Below the pieces are notes generated by a model that saw only the letters and a program-made list of their open reading frames with translations, ran no database searches and was not told the DNA's origin. From Neolentinus lepideus HHB14362 ss-1 (taxonomy: Eukaryota > Basidiomycota > Agaricomycetes > Gloeophyllales > Gloeophyllaceae): a DNA stretch of 64,000 bases. This document shows, one piece after another, positions 1 through 11,383 of the stretch; positions within the stretch are counted from its first letter, which is position 1; every line of letters begins with the position of its first letter. Location: positions 155,934 to 219,933 of the forward strand of contig KV425584.1 of NCBI GenBank assembly GCA_001632425.1, given 5' to 3'. The translations under genes and the position numbers were made by a program.

Positions 1-2
1 AG

Positions 3-305
3 CTCCGCCAGGAGTACTTGTCAGGCGCTCGAGGAGACACTCCTGCGAGTCCTTACTTGAGCCGAACAAGAGCTATGTATGAATTTGTCAGGAAGACGCT
101 GGGTATCCGGATGCAGGGCTCGGAGAACCTGCATCTCTTTGAGAAGGGTGCCGGTGTCGAGGATGTCACTGTTGGTCAGAATGTCTCCCTGATATATGAG
201 GTGAAACTCAATCAGGCTCTTTTCTGATGTCGGGTGCTAATGACCTCGTCACAGGCTATCCGCGACGGCCAGATGCACAAGGTTGTTGTGGACCTCTTCC
301 AATAA
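3..305 (+). CDS. Phenylalanine ammonia-lyase, C-terminal fragment (5' end outside window)
   Basis: Two exons, 3-200 and 255-305, joined by a 54-nt phase-0 GT-AG intron with a good branch site (GCTAATGA near 236). The translation starts [19 protein letters not shown], continues through [12 protein letters not shown] and [17 protein letters not shown], and ends in VVVDLFQ before TAA at 303. This matches the C-terminal helices of fungal phenylalanine ammonia-lyases (MIO-containing aromatic ammonia-lyase family), which convert phenylalanine to trans-cinnamate in the cytosol. The catalytic MIO loop lies upstream of the window, so activity cannot be judged. A histidine or tyrosine ammonia-lyase is less likely, because the TIG/TVGQNVS..IYEAI ending is typical of fungal PAL. 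The next gene downstream has the same orientation but lies 1.5 kb away, so no co-regulation is implied. Confidence 0.85.
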
Positions 306-1799
306 GTTATTTGGTTTATCATGGGACTTCGACTGTATCTTCAATGTATATTCACACAATTAGAACCGTTCGTTGCGTACCTAAGATGATCATAGAACAT
401 GTATCAGAGTCTGCTTCATGGTTGTACGATTGCTAGCATGCTATCGATATCTTTGATAACTTCTTAGTCGTGATTGAGCTCGTATCGAGGTACGGAGGTC
501 CTGCATCATGCAAGATGGGAAGATGAATTGTATCCGAAGTTGTCCGATCTCATGGTGCCGGCATAAGCGAGCGCCCACTTCATTCTGCCTTGGGAATATA
601 TGGCACCTTAACCTGCAGCCAACGTGGACGAGTCGATTGCTAAATTTACTAGTCAGCGGTTGTCACTGCGGGCATGAACCGACTCGGATGTTTGGTCTCC
701 AAACATGGACTTAACATCTCTTCGGTAGGATAATATTTTCTTAGCGTGTGTGACGACTGGACATGCTTGGAACGAGTACAGTGCCTTTCCCCTGAGAACA
801 AAAGGACCTCGGGACGGTGGTTACAAAGCCAAGAAGTATTCTCTCACTTCCTTTGGTCTCGCTAAAACCACTGGGCAAGGACCACTGTCTGGTTACAGAA
901 CATGGTTAGTACATTGGAGCCTAAGCGAAATACACTTACAGCGAGAGCCGAACATACAAAGGAACCAGAGAATGTGTTGTATCTCTCAATTTACGCTCAG
1001 CGAGAGAAAACTCGTAAATTTAGATGTAATTGCCCTAGCATGTCCAGCGACCGGCAAGCGTACTAGGAAAATGTTCTACCCACCGGTGGGTATTCTTCCG
1101 ACCGAATGTTGGTCCAAGCCTGTAGTAAAAGGTTTTCTCCATGTTCTGTGTTCGACCAGTAGCGGTGTGCTTGAAGACTTCCGCCTCCCAGGCTGTTTAT
1201 GTAAGTCCCTGTGATCACCGGAGATTCACCACATGGCAAAGAAGGTCATTACTCTTCGTGAAGGGTGCACGTACCTCTCTTAATCGTCTACCTGTGAATA
1301 CGGTCATGTAAGTCTGCCGCAGGCGTGTCGATCCTGTTGCAAGCAGTGTAACATACAAAGCCCGGTCATTAACCACCAATCAGGCTGCGCGCTCAGGCAT
1401 TTTGTAGAGTGATATGCTAAGAAAATAGTCGGGAGGATTTGATATATGATAATTAGAGTAACTAACCTCCTATATATATCTGGCATCTTTCCTTCAAGCT
1501 TGTCGGTGCTTTTCGAGTGCTTTTGGCAAACATGTGAACAGCCAATCGCATAGTTACCCTTGTCTGCCGCGTCAACATGTCAAGAAGCATCAGGAAAGCG
1601 TCGAAGTCACTGACGGCATCGAGACTGATGAACTTAATCTTTAATTACTTAAACTAGTTGAATGGTCGTAAGCCGGTTCTTCATGACGTTTAGGTACCCG
1701 AGACTTGACTTATCATTTTGCCCTGGAATTAGGATTTTCCGACTTAAGACCATATCAGGCTTGTTTAAAGTGACTGTAAGTCACATTGACCTTTCGCTC
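306..1799. other. Intergenic, no supported gene
   Basis: About 1.5 kb between the ammonia-lyase and the flavoenzyme. The longest open frame (750-1214, plus) gives a protein without recognisable motifs, biased in composition and without splice-supported neighbours. I see no RNA gene, no long repeat and no coherent exon series. The first ~200 bp are likely the 3' UTR of the ammonia-lyase. Confidence 0.5.
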
Positions 1800-1814
1800 A
1801 TGCAGCAATCCAAC

Positions 1815-3444
1815 ATGGTCGACAAAAACAGCGACATCTTGATTTTAGGGGCCGGGTGTTTTGGATCGTCTACTGCATATCACCTACTAAAGCGGGGATT
1901 TACTTCAATCACTATCGCCGATCGGTCCGAAGTCCTGCCTGCCCTCGATGCCGCTAGTACGGACTATAACAGAAGTGAGTCCGCAGCACAGACATCATGG
2001 GACAAATGCCCGAATCATTTTCGAAGTCGTGCGCAGCTCGTATTCGGATCCTTTTTATTCGCGATTGGCCCGAGAGGCCATCGCGGCTTGGAGGGATACC
2101 AGCGAGTGGGATAATGTCTATCATGAGTGAGTCACGTAAAATGCGCTCAATCGCGTGACCTCGCTCACAGGGCCTATGTTCTCCAAGATCCGGTGTACTA
2201 GTGTTGGGCACAGGTGACAGTTCCTATATCGACCAAGCGTATGCAAACGATGTCAGCATGGGGGCTCGCACCACCAGCTTCCGAGATGCTCCTAGCCTGC
2301 GAGCGATATTTACTCAGGATATCGCAATAGCCTATAGCGAGACTTCTTCAGGGTACCTAAACTATGACGGCGGTTGGGCAGATGCCGCGAAGGGTACTTC
2401 TCTCATGATTTCCAAGATTGCGGCTTTGGGGGCTCGGATTTTACCTGGAAAAACCGCAAAGAAGCTCCTAAAGGAAAGTGAAAAAACAATAGGAGCCGAA
2501 TTCACTGATGGAACCGTCGTACGGGCGGACTTGGTCATAGTCGCGACCGGATCTTGGACAACTTCGATATTTCCTGAACTAGATTTTGGTGAGAAATGTC
2601 TCGCGACAGGGTACGATCTACAACTTCAAATCAGCATCAAGAAATTGACATTCGACCAGACAGAGCGTAGCGATGATCAAGTTAACACCTGCAGAGGCGG
2701 ATGAATATAGGAATTGTCCGGTCGTATTAGACTTCAAATCGGGATTCTACATGTTCCCAGTCCGTAATTGCTAGATTTTGATCTTCTCATGCAACTATTG
2801 ACTCCGAGCGGGCCAGCCCAACGAAGACAACATCATTAAAATGGCCATGCATGTCGGGGGGTACACCAATTTTGATGCAATATATCAATCAAGAAGACCT
2901 GTATCGGTGCCTCGGACTATTACATCTCATGGCACCGATGGGCTGAAGATACCGAAGCCCATGTTGAAGACTCTCCGTGAGCATTTACGGGCCATATATC
3001 CGGAACTCGCGGAAATGCCCTTCAGCGGGACACGGCTTTGCTGGTAAGATATCTTTGACTCCTCTTGATGTCCATCACACTTACGAAGCGATCGCTCTGT
3101 GACGTCAGGTATTCCGACACTCCTGACGAGGATTGGGTCATAGGACATTATCCTGGTGACGACGGCCTAATGTTCGCAACAGGAGGGAGCGGTCACGCCT
3201 ATAAGGTGGACGACAGTTACTTCGATCGAATGTATTGTACTTGACTCACATTAGTATGATACAGTTCCTTCCGGTCATTGGCAGTCTCGTGGCCGACGCT
3301 GTGACCGGTCAGCTTGACCCGTCACTCAAAGAAAAGTTTGCGTTCGATCGGGAGTGCAAGAACCATGACTTGTCGCGTTCCCTTCTAGTACTTCCGCTTA
3401 GGGAGTCCGAACTCTGCACGGCAGATGATCTTCTTCCGCGATGA
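1815..3444 (+). CDS. Fructosyl amino acid oxidase / sarcosine-oxidase-family flavoenzyme
   Basis: Seven exons: 1815-1974, 2027-2126, 2188-2610, 2666-2759, 2817-3043, 3109-3205, 3265-3444, giving 426 aa, close to the ~440 aa of amadoriases. The ATG at 1815 is chosen; an in-frame ATG at 1800 is possible. The N-terminus carries the FAD-binding GAGCFG (residues 12-17) and the family motif STDYNRIVRSSY. Near the C-terminus GTRLCWYSDTPDEDW holds the cysteine (Cys334) that binds FAD covalently in this family, followed by GSGHAYKFLPVIG. These enzymes (monomeric sarcosine oxidase/amadoriase family) oxidise N-substituted amino acids, releasing hydrogen peroxide. No SKL-type peroxisomal tail is visible; the protein ends DDLLPR. 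The third-to-last donor at 2760 (GTCCGT) is weak but gives the family sequence FPPNEDN. Exact substrate (fructosyl amino acid, sarcosine, pipecolate or saccharopine) cannot be told. Confidence 0.88.
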
Positions 3445-3545
3445 CATTAATAGTCAGCAGTTATATTATACTTTATACAATAATTTTGATGTTTTAGAGG
3501 GCCGAGGATGATTTCCAGGTCCAACTTCTAGATATTTGTACAAGA

Positions 3546-6500
3546 TCATGCCTTTTTACCCACAAACTCCCGCCACGAACGAACCTCCGAGGGTATCCGG
3601 CCCTCTCTATACGGTCGGAGACCACCCTGTGGTATTTTCTTACCCAAGCTCTCCACAAAGAGCTTGGCGCATCGCGCATTGTTGATCAATGGCAAGCCAA
3701 AATCAACAGCATTCCTAGGAGACCATTCAGCACGACACGAAATCGGACTGAACCCCGACCACATACCGTCTAGCGACGTAGTCCTCATCAGTAGCACTAG
3801 TTGCCCGCGACTTGGCCAGATTAATGACACAGTGGATATCGTATTCGTCAAAGACCTCCCGTAGCTTGCGCTTGTCCTTGGTAGGGAAGAAGATCCGCTT
3901 CACCGAGACATAAGGCAGGTCACCGAAGAATTCCTCCACCTCCCGAGACGAGCAGTACAGTTTGAAGCCCAAGTCCTGCAGACCCTCAGCCACATACCTC
4001 ATTTCGGGCTGAGAAACATCACCGCCAATGAGTATACCGGACTGGGGGGAAGGAACCTTGAAACCGGTCGTGCTAATTAGAGCAGCCCAGTACGCCTCAT
4101 GGATGTCCTTGCCGAAGCTCGCAACTTCACCGGTACTAGCCATCTCTGTGCAAGACGTGAGACAAGGTTACAATGGCACAATGTTCACAGAACGTACCAC
4201 ATCCCAGGAAGGGGTCAGCACCAGGCAGACGAGTCCACGAAAACTGGGGCACTTTGATACAAACGTAGTCGCGCGGCTGGGCCATCAAATCCACCGGCTC
4301 CGGAACGTTCTGGTCGGCAATGGCAGCAGTGGCAATCTCGACAAAGTTCTGACCAAGAACCTTGGACACGAAGGGGAACGATCGCGAAGCCCGGAGGTTG
4401 CATTCGATGACCTTAAACTGCGCTTCTTCACCTTCGACTTCAGAGTCCTTGCGGATAATCTGCATATTGAACGGTCCCGAAATCTCGAACGCCGTGGCAA
4501 CCTTCTGCGCAATCTCCTTCAAGCGAGCCATTTCGGAGGCAGTCAAGCTGAACGGGGGGAGAACAAGGGTGGCATCGCCAGAGTGAACACCAGCGTTCTC
4601 GACGTGCTCGGAGACTGCGTGGACGAGTAGGCGACCTTTATGCGCGACAGCGTCAACATCGATTTCCTGCGCATTGTCGATGAACTTGGTAATGACTACT
4701 GGGTGCAAAGGAGACACGGAAGCGGCAGCCGACAGGTGGTGGTCGAGGGTAGACTCTTCGTAGACAACATTCATGGCAGCACCGGAGAGTACGTACGAAG
4801 GACGGATGAGAACAGGGTATCTGAAAGAAACATCTTGAGTGAAACTCCGAGACCTGTGGCGGAACATGACTCTTACCCGACTTTCCGCGCAAATTCTTTG
4901 GCGGCATCGACCGTAGTGACTTCAGTCCACTCGGGCTGGTCGACACCGATACTGTCCAGGATGGACGAGAATTTGTGCCGATCTTCAGCAGAGTCGATCT
5001 TCTGAGGATCCGTACCAAGGACATTGACACTGCTGTTCTTCAACCGGAGCGCGATGTTCTGCGGTAATTGACCTATAGCCACCTCTGTTAATCTGCCTTG
5101 CACATAAACCACATAAACACCATTGGCTGACCTCCCACACTGACAACGACACCACTAGCTCCCTCGAGCTCATAGATATCCATGACACGCTCGAAACTGA
5201 GCTCCTCAAAGTACAACCTGTCCGCCTCATCAAAGTCAGTAGACACAGTCTCCGGGTTATAATTCACCATGATCGTCTTGTTCCCCATCTGCCGGAGCTG
5301 CCTCGCGCAAGTGACAGCGCACCAGTCGAACTCGACGCTGCTGCCAATACGGTACACACCGCTGCCAAGCACCATTGTCCCGTGTTCGTCGAACTCGATG
5401 TCGTGCTCCGACGCGTTGTACGTAGTGTACAGGTAGTTGGTGTGCGCGGGGTACTCGGCCGCGAGCGTGTCGATCCGCTTGACAAAGGGCGTGACGCCGA
5501 GAGACTTGCGGTGCGCGCGGATGGCGTCTTCCGATGAGGAGACGAGGTCGGCGATGTGCGAGTCAGAGAAACCCTGCTTCTTGGCACGAGAGATGATTTC
5601 CTTGTCCAAGTTCTCAATTGATCCGGTGGTCTTGAGTGCGTAGACGGTCTGAACGATGTTATCGATCTTGTACAAGAACCACTGTGGAAGACGGATCAAT
5701 AAATTTATCAGGGAGAAAGTCGACACAGTACTACATTACCTTATCGATCTTCGTCAAATCATGAAGCTGGTCAACCGTGTAATTCTTGTGGTACATCGCG
5801 TACGCGATCGCAAACAAGCGCGTATCCGTCGGGTTCGTCAGCGCATCATCTAAATCCTCCGGCTTCACATACGCTTCAAAGCCCTTGTACCCCGGGTCCA
5901 CCTGCCGGATCGCCTTCTGCAGACTCTCCTCCCATGTCCGCCCGATAGCCATGACTTCGCCGACCGACTTCATCGACGACCCGATGTGCCGGTCCACCTG
6001 CGACGAGAACTTGGCGAGGTCCCACTTTGGTATCTTCGTCACGATGTAGTCGAGCGATGGCTCGAAGCACGCCGTCGTCGTCTTCGTCACCGCGTTCGGC
6101 AGCTCCGGCAGTGTGTGCCCCAGCGCGATCTTGGCCGCCGTGTACGCGAGCGGGTAACCCGTCGCTTTCGATGCCAGCGCACTAACCGTCGGGTCGGTGC
6201 ACGAAAATGATTAGCATGCGGATCGCGCACCTTGATCGACTTAATCGAGCGTTGACCTCGATCACGCAGTATTCTTTCGAGAACGGACTGAGCGCGTATT
6301 GGATGTTGCACTCGCCCACGACGCCAAGATGCCGGATAACCTTTAGAGCCGCCGTCCGCAACATGTGGTACTCTTCGTCGGGCAGCGTCTGGGACGGCGC
6401 GACGACGATCGATTCGCCAGTGTGGATACCGAGCGGGTCAAAATTTTCCATGTTGCAGCAAATGATCGTGTTCTGCGCGCGTCGTCAGTCTTCATCGCTT

Positions 6501-7447
6501 GCACGGTCGTTGGACACTTACATCGGCAGCGTCCCGAACGACCTCGTATTCCAGTTCCTTCCAGCCTTTCATGCTGCGCTCGATCAGCGCCTGAGGACTC
6601 AGACTCAGACTCTTGGCCGCCAGATCCCGAAGCTCGTCGGCGTCGTTTGCGAATCCAGATCCGAGACCGCCAAGCGCGTATGCAGACCGCAGGATGACCG
6701 GGTAGCCGATCTTTTCAGCAGCCGCGAGAGCGTCCTTGACCGAAGACACTGCAGTCGACTGCGCCACCGGAATGTCGATTTCTGTCACAGGTCAGAGTGT
6801 GTTTGCGTGGAGGATGGGGTCCTTTACTCACCTTTTAAAGCCTGGACGAATAGATCGCGGTCCTCGGAGACCTCCAAAGTACGAATCGGCGTCCCGAGCA
6901 CTTGCACACCGAGCCGTTCCAGTACACCCATTTTGTCCAGCTGAATACCGACGTTGAGAGCACTCTGGCCACCGAAAGTAAGTAAAATCCCGTCAGGCCG
7001 TTCCTTTTCCAAGACGTATGCGACATAATCCGCGGTGATGGGGAGAAAATAGACTTCGGAAGCCAGCTCGTGAGAGGTCTGCCATGTCGCAATGTTCGGA
7101 TTGATGAGGACGGCGTCGACGCCTTCCTCTCGCAGTGCCTTTAGCGCTTGAGAACCAGAGTAGTCGAATTCACCGGCCTGGCCAATACTGAGACCACCGC
7201 TGCCGACGATGAGGACCTTTTGCACGTCTGGTCGGGGCAGATTGGGAAGGACCTTTGCGGAAATCTTCCTGGCGAGTTCCGAGGGAGAATTGAGGACATG
7301 TTCATCGGCCTTTGATTTGTATCCAACGATAGGATCGGCGACTGCAAATTTGGGGGAATAGACATGGAACGGTCGCAAGGAGCGGAAAGGGCGTATAGAC
7401 CATCGACTGAGCAACTTGCAGGAGGTGGCCAAGGGCAATAAGCCCAT
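3546..7447 (-). CDS. CPA2: Carbamoyl-phosphate synthase, arginine-specific large subunit (mitochondrial)
   Basis: Nine exons on the minus strand: 7447-6832, 6781-6522, 6472-6231, 6181-5740, 5681-5132, 5072-4877, 4820-4198, 4145-3767, 3714-3546, giving 1,158 aa, the normal size for fungal Cpa2. After an arginine-rich, acid-poor presequence (about residues 1-45) come [21 protein letters not shown], the first ATP-grasp domain ([36 protein letters not shown]), the oligomerisation region, the second ATP-grasp domain ([36 protein letters not shown]), and the allosteric MGS-like domain (SGILIGGD). The enzyme makes carbamoyl phosphate from bicarbonate, ATP and glutamine-derived ammonia for arginine synthesis; its glutaminase partner Cpa1 is not in the window. 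Absence of fused glutaminase and aspartate transcarbamylase separates it from the pyrimidine enzyme. The start at 7447 is the first in-frame ATG; mitochondrial targeting is inferred. Confidence 0.95.
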
Positions 7448-9110
7448 TTTCAAGAGAAACTGCAAGGACAGATCTAGAGCACTCAAATTTCAATGCCTGA
7501 CGTTAATAACTGTGGGAATTGTTTGCGAGCTTGTTTGCCGCCGGGATCGACGACGAATCGACTCACGTTTCACGTGCTACTTGGAATATCCTATCGGGGG
7601 AAGGGTGGGTAGGACGTGGGGGAGGAGACGCAAGAAAGTGCCATCTTATTTTTTTCTACTTCGAGCCGTACTAGTGTGGCACACCAGCTATGCCACAAGT
7701 GACATGTGACACTCGCAACTTGCATGGCCTGCTCTTAACTTGATGGTGTAGACTCAAAGCCACTCATTCCTCATGTTGACCACCTAGTATCTATTTCATT
7801 AGGTGTTTGGGTTTATCTTTTATCTTTAGGTATTTTGCATCTGTCTTGGGCTGTACCTTTTAGTGTATAAGAGGTATTACACCGTCCAATCTTCCATGCG
7901 AAAACTGTTCCATTTCTGCACTGAAACCCGCTAGAATACCATCTCCCATAAGCATCGCGAGAACCCCGCCGCACAGGAACGGTTTCCATGATATACTATG
8001 CTCTCCGAGTCTCCTCCAAGCTCCGTGTGTGTAGATTCCGGGGGCGGTCCCGAGCGGATAGGATGTGAGATGGGAATTGAGTCTGAAGTTTCGAATTCTC
8101 TACCGAAAGGCTAAAGCTAGTGGATGTCAAGACCGCGACCTCGAGAGCAATACAAGGACACGTCCTGGCTTGCTCCAGAGGAACCGAATCTTCCTCATTG
8201 TGCTCAATGAGTTGATCCCCTTCCTAGTACTTAACCTCCACGAAACTAGTTCTTCGAATTCGTGTCACCAGACCGCCGTGTACTGTCCTTTGATCAATTC
8301 TGGCATGTGAGCGGATACCTATGGCGATATTCCAGAAGCTGCCTGCGGCCCCAGCTCGAATTTCGTGCTAGAACATCGGGCACCCTCCGAAATTTCAACG
8401 TAAGCACGATCCTAAAAGAGAATCACAATCCTGCGTCCAGCCTAATAGTAAGGAATTTAGCAAGGGTTCCGAGCGATTGAAATTGAGATTACCCTACAGG
8501 TTAAGCAGTGACTATTGGAAAACCAGCGCTCTCCACTGTACAGTGCTGAGTCTCAGGGACTGAGTATGCTGCGTCGGAGCAGACTGTCGTGGCTCCAAAG
8601 CTTGAATATCCTGAATCGAATTCACGAACAAAGTCGCCAGCAGTACTCTGTCATCGGAACCCGTGTAGGCCAGCATCCGAGCACCTCAGAGATACTGGAC
8701 ACCCGGTAAGCACGTCCTCCTCATATTGCAATCGCGATCTATGCGGCATTGCTTAGTGTGACCTGAACAGCGCCAGTAAAACGGGGTACAACCCACAGCT
8801 ATGAACGTAAATGTGGTCGCCTGGGGCATAATACAGCCCCTACGAACGAGATCCCATCAACTTGACGGGTCCCTGAAGATGCATTTCCAGGGGTCGGGAG
8901 GCATGCGCGTTCACCCAGTCTATCATCGGTCACTTGTAGAATTTTTCCTTCTAGTTTGGTCATGCATCGTGGAAGATCTATGGCTCGATATTAGCCGGAA
9001 ATCATTGCGACGCACAGCCTAATCGTCGCTCATCTTTTCGCAGCTTTCTTCGTAACCTCCTAGTTCCCAATCTCCGCTCTTCCGCTCTTCCGCGGTTTCC
9101 TCTATTTTCT
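7448..9110. other. Intergenic, no supported gene
   Basis: The first ~250 bp upstream of 7447 are presumably the promoter and 5' UTR of the carbamoyl-phosphate synthase gene. The remainder holds only short frames (64-97 codons) without motif, splice support or overlap with each other. I see no RNA gene or large repeat; a C/T-rich stretch with CTTCCGCTCTTCCGC lies near 9075-9095. Confidence 0.45.
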
Positions 9111-9332
9111 TTCATGCTGTCAGAGGCATCACGGTGTTACCACCAGCTACGAATTGGGGAGTGCACCGTATTGCACTCGCATTGGAAACGAAACTCGGAT
9201 ATGCCGAGGTCAGACCACGTAGCTGAAAGAGTATTGTAAGTGCCACAATATTTACAAGGATGTACCAAAGATGAAAAGGAAAGAGACCGCCTCGCAAGCG
9301 TCCCCAGTGTCGTCGTGTAACAATGTCGCGAC

Positions 9333-11107
9333 CTAGGCAGCAGTGGCCGGATAGAGGTAGGAATCGGGGAAGGCCTTCTTGATTTGCTCCTCAACCCAGT
9401 AGTATGGCGTCGCATAGGTAACGTCGGTAAAGTCTCTCTTGCCGGCACCGCCGATGAGGATGGCGACGATGCGATTATTGGCATCAGCGATAACAGACCC
9501 GAAATCCCCAGGGGCGGAGAAAGCGCCATCCTCTTGGCTGTATGGATGGCTATCGCCATGAACGTCGAGCGAATGTCGTCGCCATCGTATTCCCGGACGA
9601 AGGATTCGATACTGGTTGCGCGACCGATGGTCTCACCAGTGATGTTGCCGTTCATAACGACGATGAGACACGGTTCACCGTCCGCGTCGAGCATGGTTGG
9701 GTGGCGCAGCTCGTCTTCCTCGACAACGCCTTGAAGCTGCAGGAGGCCGCCAGGAGAATAATTGAAAGTGCAGGACTTGACTTGAGAGTATATCTTCCAC
9801 ACAAAATCAGGGAGCGCAATTCTGGTTCCTGGATATATAATAGTTGAACTAGACGACCTTAATGAGATAGATGGAAATGCACCGAGCTGAATTACATTGC
9901 CCTTGACGTCCTTCCAGCCGATCTTCTTGTCGTCCAGCTCAATGAGAGCCCAGTCCTCCGTGAAGGGTTTGTCGTCAGTACCGACGGAAATCGGAGGGGC
10001 ATGGATGATGTGTACCAGGATGCGCAGGGTTTCTGTGCTCCAGAATCTGGTTGTCTTATCGTTAAATTCGTTCAGGGTTGGTATCGACTTCTCTGCCTTC
10101 ACCAGCTTGCGCTTATAGTGCTCTCGATGTTCAGTGATATCGGTGTCCTCTCCCTCGATGGCCTCCCCACAATGCTCAAGCACATCTCTGTAGTGGTCGA
10201 CATTGGAATCCTCGCGCTCAATCTTGCAATCGATGGACTTGAGTACATTCTGGTAGGCCTTGCTGCCGAAGAGAATGACCTCGCGACAGGGAGGCAATCT
10301 ATTAGCGATGCGGGTGTAGGGCTCGTTATGACATTCACTCGGCGGGAGAACAGCATGAGTCATGACGTGTCGTAAGGAGGAGAAGCCGGTTTCGTTCGTC
10401 GCCTTCGCGGAGGTAAAGACTATCAGTACTCTCGAAATGAGGGTAGGCTTTGGAAGCGATTTTGAGACCGAGTGCGGGAGTGAATGGGGCACGTACGTCC
10501 ATCGTTGGGTGAAAGGAGGAGACATTGTTGAGGTGCTGTGGACCGGCGGACCGTGTGAAGACTGACTCGCGGAATGCGATCTCGACGTCGGTGATCTGAA
10601 ACTCCGCGAGAATATGCTTGCAGCGCACGGCCGCGTTTTCGGCGTCCTCGCGGGAGAGTGTCCTGGGGATCACGCCCACCCAAAGGAAAAGGGACAGTAT
10701 GGATTTCCTACCTCGGCAATGCAAACAGGGTCGATGCTCGTCGACCTGAGGCCAACGGAATCAAAGTACTCGTAGATCTGCCGACCTAGGTTGCGCCACC
10801 GTGACACGGTTGCGATTGGGTGGATGCACACGGGTCTTGCCTCCTTCGGCACGCAATAGGCCTCGAGGCCGGTGGGCCTCGGCCAGCGGTCCCCCGTGTG
10901 GTAGATGGAGAAGGGGCGGGAGGGGAAGCCATAGTAGTCTGAAAAGGCCTCAAAATTGGAGTCGTCCAGGAGCGTATCAGGGAGAGTATGAATGTCTATG
11001 AGGTCCTTCGTGAGAGGATATGGGGCGTTGCTTCGCCACAAGATGAGATAGCACTCGCTGAGGAACTCTTTTTCCTCTTCGGGAGTCACTGGAACGAGAA
11101 CGAAAAG
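9333..11107 (-). pseudogene. Decayed member of an Agaricomycete family with trypsin-like GDSGS motif
   Basis: Minus-strand coding similarity runs from VTPEEEKEFLSECY near 11107 (just after a possible acceptor; no in-frame ATG seen) through RSNAPYPLTKDLIDI, HPIATVSRW, FLWVGVIPRTLSREDAENAA, ITDVEIAFRES, FTPALGLKIASKA, FTEDWALIELDD, LDADGEPCLIVVMNG and TIGRATSIESFVREY to YATPYYWVEEQIKKAFPD, stop at 9333. This order matches a large uncharacterised Agaricomycete family that I recall with an APGDSGSVV motif, suggestive of a trypsin-like fold. One real intron is seen near 9841-9890. Three reading-frame breaks interrupt the match (near 10685-10699, 10359-10376 and 9534-9551), and the motif serine is replaced by phenylalanine (codon 9501-9503, GDFGS). 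Either an inactive relic or, less likely, assembly errors. Confidence 0.6.
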
Positions 11108-11383
11108 GTGAGTACGAGGAGATAGCAAAATTATAAAGGGGCAGACTTTTGGACAGTAGCTATCTCGGTGAGAGGAAAATCGAGAAGATAAGTGCGGAAA
11201 GATAGAAAAATGCTGAAGAACTGACTTATGAACGGCAGCAAGAGAAAAGCGCCACCCCCTATTAGCGCTATGAATGTGGTAGTGTCACGTGATGTGATGC
11301 GCGTGACAGCACCCGCATCAAGACAAGGACGACGGTCTTGCAGCCTTTGTTTTGTTTTGTCATACTTATTAGCGGCCACAAAC

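Noticed and set aside
750..1214. 154-codon plus-strand frame
   Set aside because: No motif, no splice partners, odd composition; most likely chance.
4028..4630. 200-codon plus-strand frame
   Set aside because: Antisense to conserved exons of the carbamoyl-phosphate synthase gene; shadow frame.
6207..6944. 245-codon plus-strand frame
   Set aside because: Antisense shadow across exons 1-3 of the carbamoyl-phosphate synthase gene.
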